NCBI GenBank assembly: GCA_964577055.1
Contig: CAZNWC010000004.1
Coordinates: 62,001 to 126,000 of the forward strand
Length of the DNA stretch: 64,000 nt
Reading direction: 5' to 3'
From: PNNG01 sp964577055
Lineage (GTDB): Bacteria > Bacteroidota > Bacteroidia > UBA7662
The position numbers were made by a program, and so were the translations under genes. Shown piece after piece: positions 1-9,041 of the stretch (positions are counted from its first letter, which is position 1; the number at the start of each line of letters is the position of its first letter). The notes under the pieces were generated by a model. It saw only the letters and a program-made list of their open reading frames with translations. It searched no databases and was not told where the DNA came from.

Positions 1-1
1 C

Positions 2-505
2 GCTTTTCGCAACAAAGGCTGGTTTCGCCGGCTGTTTTCTGGACAGGTGGCTACCGCCGAAGAAGATTACAATTATGTGCAAGAAGCCGTTGATGCTGCC
101 TGGCAATTATCGGTGCAAAAAACAGGCATGTTGGTGGTGTTTGCACGTACAAGCGAACTGCAGTTTTTTGCCAATACCGGCGAAATGCTGGATGCCCGTA
201 TCAGCAGCCGTTTGTTTGAAAGCATTTTTAATAAATACAGTCCCCTCCACGACGGCGCGGTGATTGTAGCCAATGGGAGATGCAAAGCAGCCGGCTGTGT
301 GCTGCCCATTTCCGAAAATCCCGACATTCCCGAAGATTTGGGGCTGCGTCACCGTTCGGCCTTAGGTATTTCGGAACACAGTGATGCAGTTGTTTTGGTA
401 GTATCGGAAGAAACAGGCAAGGTATCGCTCGCTATCAATGGTCGTTTACACGCTTATACCGACCGTAAAAAATTGATCAGCAAACTCGGTCAGTTAATGG
501 CCTGA
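2..505 (+). CDS. dacA: Diadenylate cyclase (CdaA/DacA type), 5'-truncated by window edge
   Basis: The reading frame is open to the left edge, so the N-terminus, including the expected membrane helices of CdaA-type enzymes, lies outside the window. What is visible is a DisA_N (DAC) domain of about 160 residues with the two family signatures, LHDGAVIV and RHRSALG, which hold the catalytic Asp-Gly-Ala and Arg-His-Arg residues. The enzyme joins two ATP molecules to c-di-AMP, which controls potassium and osmotic homeostasis. An internal GTG at 47 is probably not the start, because conserved-looking sequence (NKGWFRRLF) continues upstream of it. The gene ends one base before the convergent lipoprotein gene. 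Confidence 0.9.
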   Translation, partial: AFRNKGWFRRLFSGQVATAEEDYNYVQEAVDAAWQLSVQKTGMLVVFARTSELQFFANTGEMLDARISSRLFESIFNKYSPLHDGAVIVANGRCKAAGCVLPISENPDIPEDLGLRHRSALGISEHSDAVVLVVSEETGKVSLAINGRLHAYTDRKKLISKLGQLMA

Positions 506-506
506 T

Positions 507-1034
507 TTACGACTGCTGGTCGCGCATGAGGAATTCCAAAATCTGTTCGTCGTTCATGTTGAGCATGGGCAAGAGGTTGCGAGCGTCGTCAGACAATGGA
601 TGGTTTGGGAATTCTTCGATCAGTTTTTGGAAATACGGTATGGCCAAACTGTTTTGGTCAACATCGTTGTGCAATATGAAACCGGCATAGAACAAGGCTG
701 TAGGGGCCTTTTCGCTGTTCGGATAGCGTTTTACTACCAGATCGAGCGTTTTAACCGCGTCCTGGTAGCGGAACATCCCGCGCATTACATCAGAAGCCTT
801 GAATAAAAAATCGACAGCATTGCTGTCTTTGGGATAGGCGTCGGCGTACTGTAAATAAGCTTTCACAATCGCCGAGGCAGTTTGATCGCTCAAACCCAAG
901 CTGTCATCGAGCAATGCTGATTCGAGGCTATCGATTTGTTGCAAGGCGAGGGTTTGTGGATCGGCTGCTGGTTTTTGCTTGCAGGCAGCGGCAATGAGCA
1001 ACAGCACAAAGGCTATTTTGAGTGCAGATTTCAT
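507..1034 (-). CDS. TPR-like lipoprotein
   Basis: 175 residues. The start at 1034 was chosen because it gives a clean lipoprotein signal (MKSALKIAFVLLLIAAAC, Cys at about residue 18); a longer frame reaching 1106 would put 24 unlikely residues before it. The mature part is helical, with tetratricopeptide-like periodicity such as RYQDAVKTLDLVVKRYPNSEKAPTAL split over two helices, resembling YbgF/BamD-type Tol-Pal repeats. It is probably anchored in the envelope. The function is not known; a role in assembling an envelope complex is inferred only from the fold. Confidence 0.7.
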   Translation of the reverse strand: MKSALKIAFVLLLIAAACKQKPAADPQTLALQQIDSLESALLDDSLGLSDQTASAIVKAYLQYADAYPKDSNAVDFLFKASDVMRGMFRYQDAVKTLDLVVKRYPNSEKAPTALFYAGFILHNDVDQNSLAIPYFQKLIEEFPNHPLSDDARNLLPMLNMNDEQILEFLMRDQQS

Positions 1035-1112
1035 GTTTTGAAGGGAATAGAACTGCAAAAATAGCGAAACAACTGCCCGAAAAGCCGTGGACCAGGAATT
1101 TGACAAAGTACT

Positions 1113-1141
1113 GAAAAAGAAAAGCCGGCAATTGCCGGCTT
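1113..1141 (-). terminator. Intrinsic terminator of ugd
   Basis: A perfect 20-bp palindrome at 1122-1141 (AAGCCGGCAATTGCCGGCTT) is followed, in the minus direction, by a T-rich run (TTCTTTTT). It lies 20 bases after the ugd stop codon. Confidence 0.8.
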
Positions 1142-1160
1142 CTGTTCTGGTGGTGCAGGA

Positions 1161-2477
1161 TCAGTGCAAGCCGATACCGTAGTAGGTAAAGCCCATTTCG
1201 CGCAATTCGTGCCGATCGTACTGGTTGCGACCGTCGAAGATGACATGCCCTTTGAGCAGTTTTTTTACCACATCAAAGTTGGGCATGCGGAACTCGGGCC
1301 ACTCGGTTATCAGCAATAAAGCATCTGCATCGAGTAGGGCGTCATATTGGTCTTTGGCATAGGCGATGGTGTCGTGCAGTTGGTGTTTCGCTTCTTCCAT
1401 GGCTACGGGATCGTAGGCACGAACCTTGGCGCCACGCTTGAGCAATGCGTTGATGATAACCACCGATGGTGCTTCGCGCATATCGTCGGTTTTGGGTTTG
1501 AAGCTCAAGCCCCAAACAGCAAATGTTTTACCTTTGAGGTCCTCGCCAAAATGGCGTATCACCTTGTTCGACATCACCATTTTTTGGTCGTCGTTTACAT
1601 CTTCAACCGCTTCGAGAATGCGCATTTCATGGCCATTTTCACGGGCGGTGCGGATGAGTGCTTTAACGTCTTTGGGGAAACAGCTGCCGCCATAGCCCAC
1701 GCCAGGGTAGATAAATTTGCTGCCAATCCGGGGATCGCTGCCGATGCCTTTGCGCACCCAATTCACATCAGCACCCATGATTTCGCATAGATTGGCGATA
1801 TCGTTCATGAAGCTGATTTTGGTGGCGAGCATGGCATTGGCGGCATATTTGGTCATTTCTGCAGAAGGAATGTCCATGTAGATAACCGGATGTCCGTTGA
1901 GGGTAAAGGGCTTGTACAGCTTGCCAATAGTTTCTTCGGCTTGCTTGCTTGAGGTACCTACCACAATGCGGTCGGGCTTCAAGAAGTCTTCAATGGCCGC
2001 ACCTTCTTTCAAAAACTCGGGGTTTGAAGCAACATCATACGCAATGTTGGTTCCCCGGGCTGCCTGTGCTTCGGCCAGGGCTTTGCGCACTTTTTCACTC
2101 GTACCTACGGGTACGGTTGATTTTGTAACCACTACCAAATAATCGGTCATGTGGGTGCCAATTTCTTTGGCAACGCCCAAAACATACTTCAGATCAGCAC
2201 TTCCATCTTCGCCGGGAGGGGTACCCACGGCGATAAACGCCACTTCAGCCCCTTGGATGGCTTCTTTGAGCGAGGTGGTGAAGTGGAGACGCCCTTTGTC
2301 GACGTTGCGGAGTACCATTTCCTCGAGTCCGGGCTCATATATGGGCATAATGCCTTGGTGCAGGTTGTCTATTTTTCTTTGGTCAATGTCGACACAGGTC
2401 ACATCGATGCCTACTTCGGCAAAACAGGTTCCGGTAACGAGTCCTACGTATCCGGTTCCTACAACGGCTATTTTCAT
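1161..2477 (-). CDS. ugd: UDP-glucose 6-dehydrogenase
   Basis: 438 residues, full length. It oxidises UDP-glucose to UDP-glucuronate with two NAD+. The N-terminal Rossmann motif is GTGYVGLVTG (7-16), and the catalytic cysteine is Cys266 in GYGGSCFPKD. The C-terminal UDP-binding domain contains WGLSFKPKTDDMREAPS. Its product is the substrate of the UDP-xylose synthase encoded at 51.8-52.8 kb, so the two genes form one nucleotide-sugar route although they are 50 kb apart. The gene is monocistronic with its own terminator. Confidence 0.95.
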   Translation of the reverse strand: MKIAVVGTGYVGLVTGTCFAEVGIDVTCVDIDQRKIDNLHQGIMPIYEPGLEEMVLRNVDKGRLHFTTSLKEAIQGAEVAFIAVGTPPGEDGSADLKYVLGVAKEIGTHMTDYLVVVTKSTVPVGTSEKVRKALAEAQAARGTNIAYDVASNPEFLKEGAAIEDFLKPDRIVVGTSSKQAEETIGKLYKPFTLNGHPVIYMDIPSAEMTKYAANAMLATKISFMNDIANLCEIMGADVNWVRKGIGSDPRIGSKFIYPGVGYGGSCFPKDVKALIRTARENGHEMRILEAVEDVNDDQKMVMSNKVIRHFGEDLKGKTFAVWGLSFKPKTDDMREAPSVVIINALLKRGAKVRAYDPVAMEEAKHQLHDTIAYAKDQYDALLDADALLLITEWPEFRMPNFDVVKKLLKGHVIFDGRNQYDRHELREMGFTYYGIGLH

Positions 2478-2592
2478 GTATGCTGGTTTGAAAACACAAA
2501 GGTAACAGCCTGCACCCTTATTTGATGAATTTCATGCCGATAGCAGCTAAACAAGTATGGTTTTTCGCGGGTGCATCACCCACCGAAAGCTG

Positions 2593-2600
2593 TACTTTTG
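2593..2600 (+). promoter_or_regulatory. Putative -7 element upstream of kbl
   Basis: TACTTTTG matches the Bacteroidota sigma-70 -7 consensus TAnnTTTG and sits 17 bases before the ATG at 2618, which implies a very short leader. No convincing TTG -33 element is seen at the expected spacing. Confidence 0.55.
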
Positions 2601-2617
2601 TGCTTTAAACACCTTGT

Positions 2618-3817
2618 ATGTACAGCAAAACACTACAACCACAATTGGAGCAGGAGCTGCGGGAGATTGAAGCGGCCGGACTTTACAAAAAAGAACGCAT
2701 CATCACCTCTTCGCAAGATGCAGCTATTTCCCTGAATACGGGTGAGCAAGTGTTGAACTTTTGTGCCAACAATTATTTGGGCTTGAGCAATCATCCCAGG
2801 ATCATTGAGGCAGCCAAACGTACGCTCGACACCCATGGATTTGGCATGAGCAGTGTGCGGTTCATATGTGGTACACAAGACATCCACAAGGAGTTGGAAG
2901 CTACGATTGCCCGCTTTTATCAAACCGATGATACCATTTTATATGCGGCAGCATTTGATGCCAATGGAGGCGTTTTTGAACCGCTTTTAGGCGAATTAGA
3001 TGCTATCATCAGCGACAGTCTCAACCATGCGTCCATCATTGATGGGGTCCGCTTGTGCAAAGCGCGTCGTTATCGGTACCAGAACAACGACATGGCTGAT
3101 TTAGAAGTGCAGTTGCAGCAAACACGGGCAGAAGGTGCGCGTAATATCTTGATTGTTACCGATGGTGTTTTCAGCATGGACGGTTACGTTGCCCAACTCG
3201 ATAAAATTGTGGCCCTCGCTGAAAAATATGAGGCCATGACCATGATTGACGAATGTCATGCTGCAGGGTTTTTGGGGGCTACTGGCAAGGGAACACCTGA
3301 ATTGTGCGGGGTAATGGGCAAAATCGATATCATTACCGGCACCTTGGGTAAAGCTTTGGGGGGCGCCATGGGGGGCTATACCACCGGTCGTAAAGCAATC
3401 ATTGATATGTTGCGTCAGCGCTCGCGCCCTTACTTGTTTAGCAACAGTTTAGCACCAGCCATTGTAGGGGCATCCTTGGAGGTATTCAAAATGCTGGAGG
3501 AAAGCACCGAGCTGCGCGACAAGCTTGAGGCGAACGTGAAATACTTTAAAAAAGGCATACTCGACGCTGGTTTCGACATCAAGGATGGTGAGTCAGCCAT
3601 TGTGCCCATTATGCTCTACGATGCCAAGCTCAGCCAGGTGATGGCCGATGAATTGCTGAAGGAAGGCATTTATGTGATAGGGTTTTTCTTTCCGGTTGTG
3701 CCCAAGGGCCAGGCGCGCATCAGGGTGCAGTTATCGGCAGCACATAGCCGCGAACAGCTCGACCATGCCATTGCCGCCTTCACCAAAGTGGGGAAGCGAT
3801 TGGGCGTTATCTCTTAA
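2618..3817 (+). CDS. kbl: Glycine C-acetyltransferase (2-amino-3-ketobutyrate CoA ligase)
   Basis: 399 residues, a fold-type I PLP enzyme of the alpha-oxoamine synthase family. It condenses acetyl-CoA and glycine, or cleaves 2-amino-3-ketobutyrate in threonine breakdown. The PLP lysine is Lys245 in GTLGKALGGAMGG, and the PLP-binding Asp lies in MIDECHAAGF. The N-terminus (NFCANNYLGLSNHP) is typical of Kbl rather than BioF or serine palmitoyltransferase, though those relatives share the same chemistry. It is a single gene between its own promoter and a strong terminator; no threonine dehydrogenase gene lies nearby. Confidence 0.9.
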   Translation: MYSKTLQPQLEQELREIEAAGLYKKERIITSSQDAAISLNTGEQVLNFCANNYLGLSNHPRIIEAAKRTLDTHGFGMSSVRFICGTQDIHKELEATIARFYQTDDTILYAAAFDANGGVFEPLLGELDAIISDSLNHASIIDGVRLCKARRYRYQNNDMADLEVQLQQTRAEGARNILIVTDGVFSMDGYVAQLDKIVALAEKYEAMTMIDECHAAGFLGATGKGTPELCGVMGKIDIITGTLGKALGGAMGGYTTGRKAIIDMLRQRSRPYLFSNSLAPAIVGASLEVFKMLEESTELRDKLEANVKYFKKGILDAGFDIKDGESAIVPIMLYDAKLSQVMADELLKEGIYVIGFFFPVVPKGQARIRVQLSAAHSREQLDHAIAAFTKVGKRLGVIS

Positions 3818-3849
3818 AAAAAGCCGGTTGATCTTCAACCGGCTTTTTT
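3816..3849 (+). terminator. Intrinsic terminator of kbl
   Basis: Inverted repeat GCCGGTTGA (3823-3831) / TCAACCGGC (3835-3843) with a three-base loop, followed by TTTTTTT. The kbl stop codon is at its left edge. Confidence 0.85.
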
Positions 3850-3915
3850 AATAGAATTTTAGGTTTGTTGTTTAGCAGAAAAAGCTGAAATTTCGAACAT
3901 TAACCACATGCCCGT

Positions 3916-4497
3916 ATGAAGTCGTTTTTTTCTACTGTTATTTTATTGTGCGTTGCTCATTTGGGCATGGCGCAGTCGTTCGAGGGACGTTTTACCTACA
4001 GGGAACAAGTAGGAGGCAGCGATCGGACGGTGACGATTTATACGTCGCCTGAAAAAGCTTTGGTCAAAAGAGGCAGCGATAAAGCGCTTTTTTACCTGAT
4101 ATCAGCGAAAAGCAATCAGTTTTATGCTTGGCAATCGGGCAGTTTCAAAGCCGATGAAGGAAAGCTGAATGTATGGGCGAAATCTGCGAAAAACCTGGAG
4201 GTTAAAGAAGAGACCCAAATCATTGCTGGCTTTAAAGCACAGCCATTAAAATACCAATTGGCCGATGGCGGTGTTTTCGAAGGCTGGTACACTGCTGAAT
4301 TAGCATTCGACCACAACACGTTTGTGCACCGCTTGTTGGGGCATGAATGGGGAAAATTGCCTTCTCAAGGAGTCTTGCTGCGTTGGAGCCTGACCGATGC
4401 CAAAGGCCGCGTGGCAGTATCCGGTGAATTACAGTCGTATCAAAGTGGTAAACAAGATCCGCAACTGTTTGAGGTACCGCAAATGAGTGATCGCTAA
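3916..4497 (+). CDS. Secreted protein of unknown function (DUF4412/GLPGLI-like)
   Basis: 193 residues beginning with a signal peptide (MKSFFSTVILLCVAHLGMAQ, cleavage after AQ). The rest looks all-beta, with the order strand, YLISAKSNQFY, then a GFKAQPLKYQL segment about two-thirds along. That order is reminiscent of DUF4412/GLPGLI-type Bacteroidota proteins, which share a central block on modification of a denatured or cross-reactive surface. The family assignment is tentative and the function unknown. A possible -7 element (TAGGTTTG, 3860-3867) lies upstream. Its last four bases overlap the convergent epimerase gene. Confidence 0.6.
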   Translation: MKSFFSTVILLCVAHLGMAQSFEGRFTYREQVGGSDRTVTIYTSPEKALVKRGSDKALFYLISAKSNQFYAWQSGSFKADEGKLNVWAKSAKNLEVKEETQIIAGFKAQPLKYQLADGGVFEGWYTAELAFDHNTFVHRLLGHEWGKLPSQGVLLRWSLTDAKGRVAVSGELQSYQSGKQDPQLFEVPQMSDR

Positions 4498-4901
4498 TCC
4501 TTTATTTCCTGGCAAAGTTCCACCAAAACGCCATGGGCCGATTTGGGATGGATGAAGCATACCCATTTGTTATCGGCCCCTTTTTTGGGCTGTTCGTTTA
4601 ACAATACAAACCCGGCTTCCTTCAACCGGGCCATTTCGGCATGGATATCGGCTACTTCAAAAGCCACATGGTGTAGACCTTCTCCTTTCTTTTCAATGAA
4701 CTTTCCGATGGCTCCTTGCGGGTCGGTAGTTTCGAGGAGTTCGATTTTGGTTTCGCCGCTTTTAAAAAAAGAAGTGGTTACATGTTCTGATGCCACTTCT
4801 TCGCGTTTATATGCAGCAATTCCGAGGAGCTGTTCGTATCGTTTTTCTGCTTCTTCGAGCGATTTTACAGCAATACCGAGGTGTTCAACTTTCAACAACA
4901 T
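4494..4901 (-). CDS. mce: Methylmalonyl-CoA epimerase
   Basis: 135 residues, a VOC-superfamily metalloenzyme made of two beta-alpha-beta-beta-beta units. It interconverts (S)- and (R)-methylmalonyl-CoA in the propionate/succinate pathway. The start MLLKVEHLGIAVKSLEEA and the segments GEGLHHVAFEV and HGVLVELCQE carry the metal-binding His and Glu residues expected for this family. The length is normal. The usual partner, methylmalonyl-CoA mutase, is not in the window. The 3' end overlaps the convergent secreted-protein gene by four bases. Confidence 0.9.
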   Translation of the reverse strand: MLLKVEHLGIAVKSLEEAEKRYEQLLGIAAYKREEVASEHVTTSFFKSGETKIELLETTDPQGAIGKFIEKKGEGLHHVAFEVADIHAEMARLKEAGFVLLNEQPKKGADNKWVCFIHPKSAHGVLVELCQEIKD

Positions 4902-4940
4902 GTTTAGGCGTATTTAAATAGCACAAAATTACACACAAAA

Positions 4941-4956
4941 CAGACATGATTGTCTG
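4941..4956. repeat. Short inverted repeat in mce-recJ divergent region
   Basis: CAGACA TGAT TGTCTG is a perfect 6-bp inverted repeat with a 4-base loop, 40 bases upstream of mce and 130 bases upstream of recJ. It could be an operator for the divergent pair. The 184-base intergenic region holds no other clear element apart from a weak TATCTTTA near 5023-5030. Confidence 0.3.
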
Positions 4957-5085
4957 AAAATACATTGCCCTAAAATTGCAAATCGATGCGGAAAATGCGG
5001 CACTTTTTTCACGATTCGGTGATTATCTTTAGGGTTCGAACGAGGTGTGGCTGCTGTGCGGCTAATGAGCTGACGAAGAGGAGTT

Positions 5086-6783
5086 ATGGAAAAAAAGTGG
5101 GTATATAAACCAAAGTATCAGGAAGAAACAGCTGCTCAGTTGGCAGAATCAATACATGTTGATCTGTTGATAGCCCGGCTTTTATTAAGCAGGGGCATAC
5201 ACACTTTTGAGGAGGCGAAGGAGTTTTTCCGTCCCGACTTATCGCAATTGCACGACCCTTTTCTCATGAAAGACATGGAAAAGGCTGTTGGTATCATTGA
5301 AACAGCCATTCGCCGGCAGGACCGCATTCTCATTTACGGTGATTACGATGTAGACGGCACCACTGCCGTGGCATTGCTGTATCGTTTCTTTAAGCATTTG
5401 TATGACCAGGTGGGGTATTACATTCCCGACCGGCATTCAGAAGGATATGGCTTGTCGATGCAGGCCATTGATTGGGCGGTGGAAAATGGCTACGGGCTCA
5501 TCATTACGCTTGATTGTGGCATTACCGCCAATGAGCAGGTGGATTATGCGAATGCGCAAGGCTTAACGGTGATCATCACCGACCACCATTTACCGGCAAC
5601 TTTGCCCAATGCTGCAGCAATTTTGAATCCCAAACAGGCCGATTGTCCCTACCCTTTCAAAGAATTGAGCGGTTGTGGCATTGGTTTTAAACTGGCACAA
5701 GCCTTTGCGCAGCGCAACGAAATTGATGAGCAATACGTGTTTCAATCGCTCGATTTGTTGGCGGTGAGCATTGCAGCCGACATTGTGCCCATCTTGGGTG
5801 AAAACCGATTGCTTACTCATTTTGGGTTGAAAAAGCTGAATGAAAACCCTACCATGGGTTTACGCGCAATTATTCAATTGTGTTGCGACAAAAAAGAATT
5901 GAACATCACCGATATTGTTTTTACCATCGCTCCGCGCATCAATGCTGCAGGGCGCATGGGCGATGCCAAAAACGCTGTGGAATTGCTTTTGAGCAATAGC
6001 ATGCAGGAGGCAGAATCGCGTGCCCAAGTCATCAATGAAACCAATACCGACCGGCGAGATGTAGATGCGAATATTACCCGTGAAGCCATGTTGGTGGCTG
6101 AAGCCACTTCCGATTTTAACAGCCGGCGCACCACTGTGGTGTATGGCCAGAACTGGCACAAAGGGGTAATCGGCATTGTTGCCTCGCGGTTGGTAGAACA
6201 GTATTACCGACCTACCATCGTTTTTAGTCATGCCGACGGCTTCCTCACTGGCTCGGCCCGCTCGGTGAATGGCTTTGATATCCACCATGCTATTTCGCAA
6301 TGTGCAGAGTATGTAGACCAATTTGGCGGCCATAAATATGCAGCCGGTTTGACGCTGCGGGAAGAAAACATTGAAAAATTTTCACGCAAATTCGAGGAGG
6401 TGGTGCGCAACTCCATTCGTGACGAGCAGTTAATTCCTTTGTTGGAAATTGACCAGCACATTCGGCTCAAAGACATCACGCCGCGCTTTTTCAGGGTATT
6501 GAAGCAGTTCGCGCCTTTTGGGCCAGGCAATATGCAACCGGTTTTCAGCTCAAAAGGGGTGTATAGCAATGGATTTGTGCGGGTAGTGGGCGAAAACCAC
6601 TTGCAAATCAGCATACAGCAAGACGACAGTATCGCTTTCAGTGCTATTGCTTTTGGCCACGCCGAGTATTTTCCGCTCATCAGCAAGGGCTTGCCTTTTA
6701 ATGTGGCCTATACCATTGAAGAAAATACCTGGCGAGGGGTTACCTCTATCAAACTCAACATCAAAGACATTAAATTCGACTGA
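5086..6783 (+). CDS. recJ: Single-stranded-DNA-specific exonuclease RecJ
   Basis: 565 residues, normal length. It is a DHH-family 5'-3' ssDNA exonuclease acting in recombination, mismatch and base-excision repair. Metal-binding motifs are GDYDVDG (85-91) and ITDHH (DHH at 166-168); the DHHA1 region follows, with GRMGDAKNAVELL and FGGHKYAAGLTL. The ATG is preceded by an unusually good Shine-Dalgarno-like sequence (AGAGGAG, about 6 bases upstream), uncommon in Bacteroidota. It is the first gene of a tight run with lptB (2-base gap) and the GH3-like gene (1-base overlap). Confidence 0.95.
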   Translation: MEKKWVYKPKYQEETAAQLAESIHVDLLIARLLLSRGIHTFEEAKEFFRPDLSQLHDPFLMKDMEKAVGIIETAIRRQDRILIYGDYDVDGTTAVALLYRFFKHLYDQVGYYIPDRHSEGYGLSMQAIDWAVENGYGLIITLDCGITANEQVDYANAQGLTVIITDHHLPATLPNAAAILNPKQADCPYPFKELSGCGIGFKLAQAFAQRNEIDEQYVFQSLDLLAVSIAADIVPILGENRLLTHFGLKKLNENPTMGLRAIIQLCCDKKELNITDIVFTIAPRINAAGRMGDAKNAVELLLSNSMQEAESRAQVINETNTDRRDVDANITREAMLVAEATSDFNSRRTTVVYGQNWHKGVIGIVASRLVEQYYRPTIVFSHADGFLTGSARSVNGFDIHHAISQCAEYVDQFGGHKYAAGLTLREENIEKFSRKFEEVVRNSIRDEQLIPLLEIDQHIRLKDITPRFFRVLKQFAPFGPGNMQPVFSSKGVYSNGFVRVVGENHLQISIQQDDSIAFSAIAFGHAEYFPLISKGLPFNVAYTIEENTWRGVTSIKLNIKDIKFD

Positions 6784-6785
6784 AG

Positions 6786-7523
6786 ATGATATTGCGGTCG
6801 GAAAACCTGGTGAAGCGCTACAAGAAGCGCACGGTGGTGAACCACGTATCGGTGAGTGTATCGCAAGGCGAGATCGTTGGGCTTTTAGGCCCCAATGGGG
6901 CTGGTAAAACCACAAGTTTTTACATGATTGTGGGCCTGGTGAAGTGTGATGAAGGGGAGGTTTATTTGGATGATAAGAAAATCACTGAGCTGCCGATGTA
7001 CAAAAGGGCGCAAAATGGCATTGGGTATCTTCCCCAAGAAGCATCGGTTTTTAGGAAGCTGAGCGTTGAAGAGAACATCCGGTCGGTCATGCAGATGACC
7101 AAGATGAGCAAAGCCGAACAGGACCGCAAATTGGAAGAATTGCTCGACGAGTTTAATTTACACCATGTACGTCAAAACAAGGGCGAAGTATTGTCGGGTG
7201 GCGAAAGACGTCGAACAGAAATTGCGCGAGCGCTGGCTGTAAATCCCAAGTTTATTTTGTTGGATGAGCCATTTGCAGGGGTTGACCCCATTGCGGTAGA
7301 AGATATTCAGACCATCATCTTCAGGCTGAAGAAAAAGAATATCGGTATTTTGATTACCGATCACAACGTAAACGAAACCCTCTCAATCACTGACAAAGCA
7401 TACTTATTATTTGAAGGAAAGATTTTGCGTTCGGGAGTAGCTGAAGAATTGGCATCCGACCCTGAGGTTAGGCGCTTATATTTGGGTAAGCATTTCGAAC
7501 TCAAGCGTAAAATCCTCGAATAA
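6786..7523 (+). CDS. lptB: LPS export ABC transporter ATP-binding protein
   Basis: 245 residues. Walker A is GPNGAGKT (35-42), the ABC signature is LSGGERRRTEIARAL, and Walker B is FILLDEPFAGVDPIAV. The LSGGERRR signature and the GVDP sequence after Walker B are characteristic of LptB, the cytoplasmic ATPase that powers LPS extraction by LptFG. The LptF/G/C genes are not in the window. Its stop codon shares one base with the next start (TAATG), implying translational coupling to the GH3-family gene. Confidence 0.93.
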   Translation: MILRSENLVKRYKKRTVVNHVSVSVSQGEIVGLLGPNGAGKTTSFYMIVGLVKCDEGEVYLDDKKITELPMYKRAQNGIGYLPQEASVFRKLSVEENIRSVMQMTKMSKAEQDRKLEELLDEFNLHHVRQNKGEVLSGGERRRTEIARALAVNPKFILLDEPFAGVDPIAVEDIQTIIFRLKKKNIGILITDHNVNETLSITDKAYLLFEGKILRSGVAEELASDPEVRRLYLGKHFELKRKILE

Positions 7524-9040
7524 TGTCGGTACTCAATACAGTCATCAGTTGGTTCATGAAAAAGCGCATGCACCAAATGGAGCTTTTCATGAAATATCCT
7601 GTTGAAGTACAGGAGGACGTACGAAAGCGACTGGTAGAAAGTGCACGCAATACCGAATGGGGCAAGCGATATGGTTATTCCAGCCTCCAATCTGCGGATG
7701 ATTTCCGTGAGCGTGTACCAGTAAGTACATATGAACAGCTTCAGCCCTACATCGATCGGGTGATGCGGGGAGAGCAGCAGGTATTGTGGCCCAGTGATAT
7801 TCGGTGGTTTGCCAAATCATCGGGCACGACCAATGATCGGTCAAAATTTATTCCGGTGAGTGAAGAGGCTTTGGAGGACTGTCACTACAAGGCGGGCAAA
7901 GATTTGCTTTCGATGTATTGCAATTTGAATCCCGAAACCAAAATGTTCAGTGGAAAGGGCCTCACCATAGGCGGGAGTCACCAAATCAGTCAGCTGAATG
8001 CCTATGCGAAGTATGGTGATTTAAGTGCGGTGCTCATGCAAAACCTGCCATTTTGGGCTGAGTTTATCCGTACACCAGACTTATCGGTGGCTTTGCTTGA
8101 AAAATGGGAAGAAAAGGTAGTCCGCATGGGCACCGAAACCATGAAGCAAGATGTTACCTCTATTTCGGGTGTGCCTACCTGGATCATTGTGCTTTTCCGT
8201 TGGATGTTGGAACAGACCGGCAAAAGCCATATGCATGAAATATGGCCCAATTTGGAGGTGTATTTTCATGGAGGTGTTAGCTTCAATCCTTACCGCGAGC
8301 AATTCAAGAGCTTGTTACCTGGCAGCCATATGCGTTATTTGGAAACCTACAACGCATCGGAAGGGTTTTTTGGATTGGCCGACCGCTTGGATACGGATGA
8401 AATGCTGCTGATGTTGGATTATGGGATTTATTTTGAATTCATCAATCCTTCCGACGCAGGCAATCCCGATGCCCGCACCTATACATTGGAGGAGGTGGAG
8501 GTTGGCAGGGTGTATGCCGTTATTATCAGCACAAATGCAGGCTTGTGGCGTTACTTGATTGGCGATACCATTCGCTTTACGTGTTTAAATCCGTTTCGAT
8601 TCAAAATCAGTGGCCGCACCAAACAATACATCAATGCTTTGGGTGAGGAATTGATGGTGGAGAATGCTGAGCAGGGGCTACAGGCGGCCTGTGCGGCTAC
8701 GGGCGCTTTGATTCGTGATTATACGGCTGGCCCGGTATTTTTGACTGCTGGTGAGCGGGGAGCGCACGAATGGTTCATTGAGTTTGAGCGGATGCCAGAT
8801 GAAATGGATCGATTTGTGGAAGTGTTTGACCGCAAAATGCGTGAAGTAAATTCCGATTACGATGCCAAGCGGGAGCAGGATTTGGCCTTGCGGGCACCAA
8901 TGGTGCGCGTGGTGCCCGAAGGCACCTTTTATGCCTGGATGAAGCAGCGTGGTAAGCTGGGAGGGCAGAACAAAGTGCCTCGACTATCCAACGATCGTAA
9001 GTTTTTAGATGAAATTGCTGCCTACATGCAGCAGTTATAG
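7523..9040 (+). CDS. GH3 auxin-responsive promoter family protein (acyl-adenylating enzyme fold)
   Basis: 505 residues, close to the family's usual length. GH3 enzymes of plants adenylate a carboxylic acid and conjugate it to an amino acid. Bacterial members are widespread in Bacteroidota but their substrates are unknown. An adenylate-forming P-loop-like motif SSGTTNDRSKFIPVS lies near residue 95, followed by a YNASEGFFG motif and a C-terminal subdomain (RTKQYINALGEELM). Translation overlaps the lptB stop by one base, which suggests, but does not prove, a link with envelope lipid or LPS metabolism. Confidence 0.85.
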   Translation: MSVLNTVISWFMKKRMHQMELFMKYPVEVQEDVRKRLVESARNTEWGKRYGYSSLQSADDFRERVPVSTYEQLQPYIDRVMRGEQQVLWPSDIRWFAKSSGTTNDRSKFIPVSEEALEDCHYKAGKDLLSMYCNLNPETKMFSGKGLTIGGSHQISQLNAYAKYGDLSAVLMQNLPFWAEFIRTPDLSVALLEKWEEKVVRMGTETMKQDVTSISGVPTWIIVLFRWMLEQTGKSHMHEIWPNLEVYFHGGVSFNPYREQFKSLLPGSHMRYLETYNASEGFFGLADRLDTDEMLLMLDYGIYFEFINPSDAGNPDARTYTLEEVEVGRVYAVIISTNAGLWRYLIGDTIRFTCLNPFRFKISGRTKQYINALGEELMVENAEQGLQAACAATGALIRDYTAGPVFLTAGERGAHEWFIEFERMPDEMDRFVEVFDRKMREVNSDYDAKREQDLALRAPMVRVVPEGTFYAWMKQRGKLGGQNKVPRLSNDRKFLDEIAAYMQQL

Positions 9041-9041
9041 G

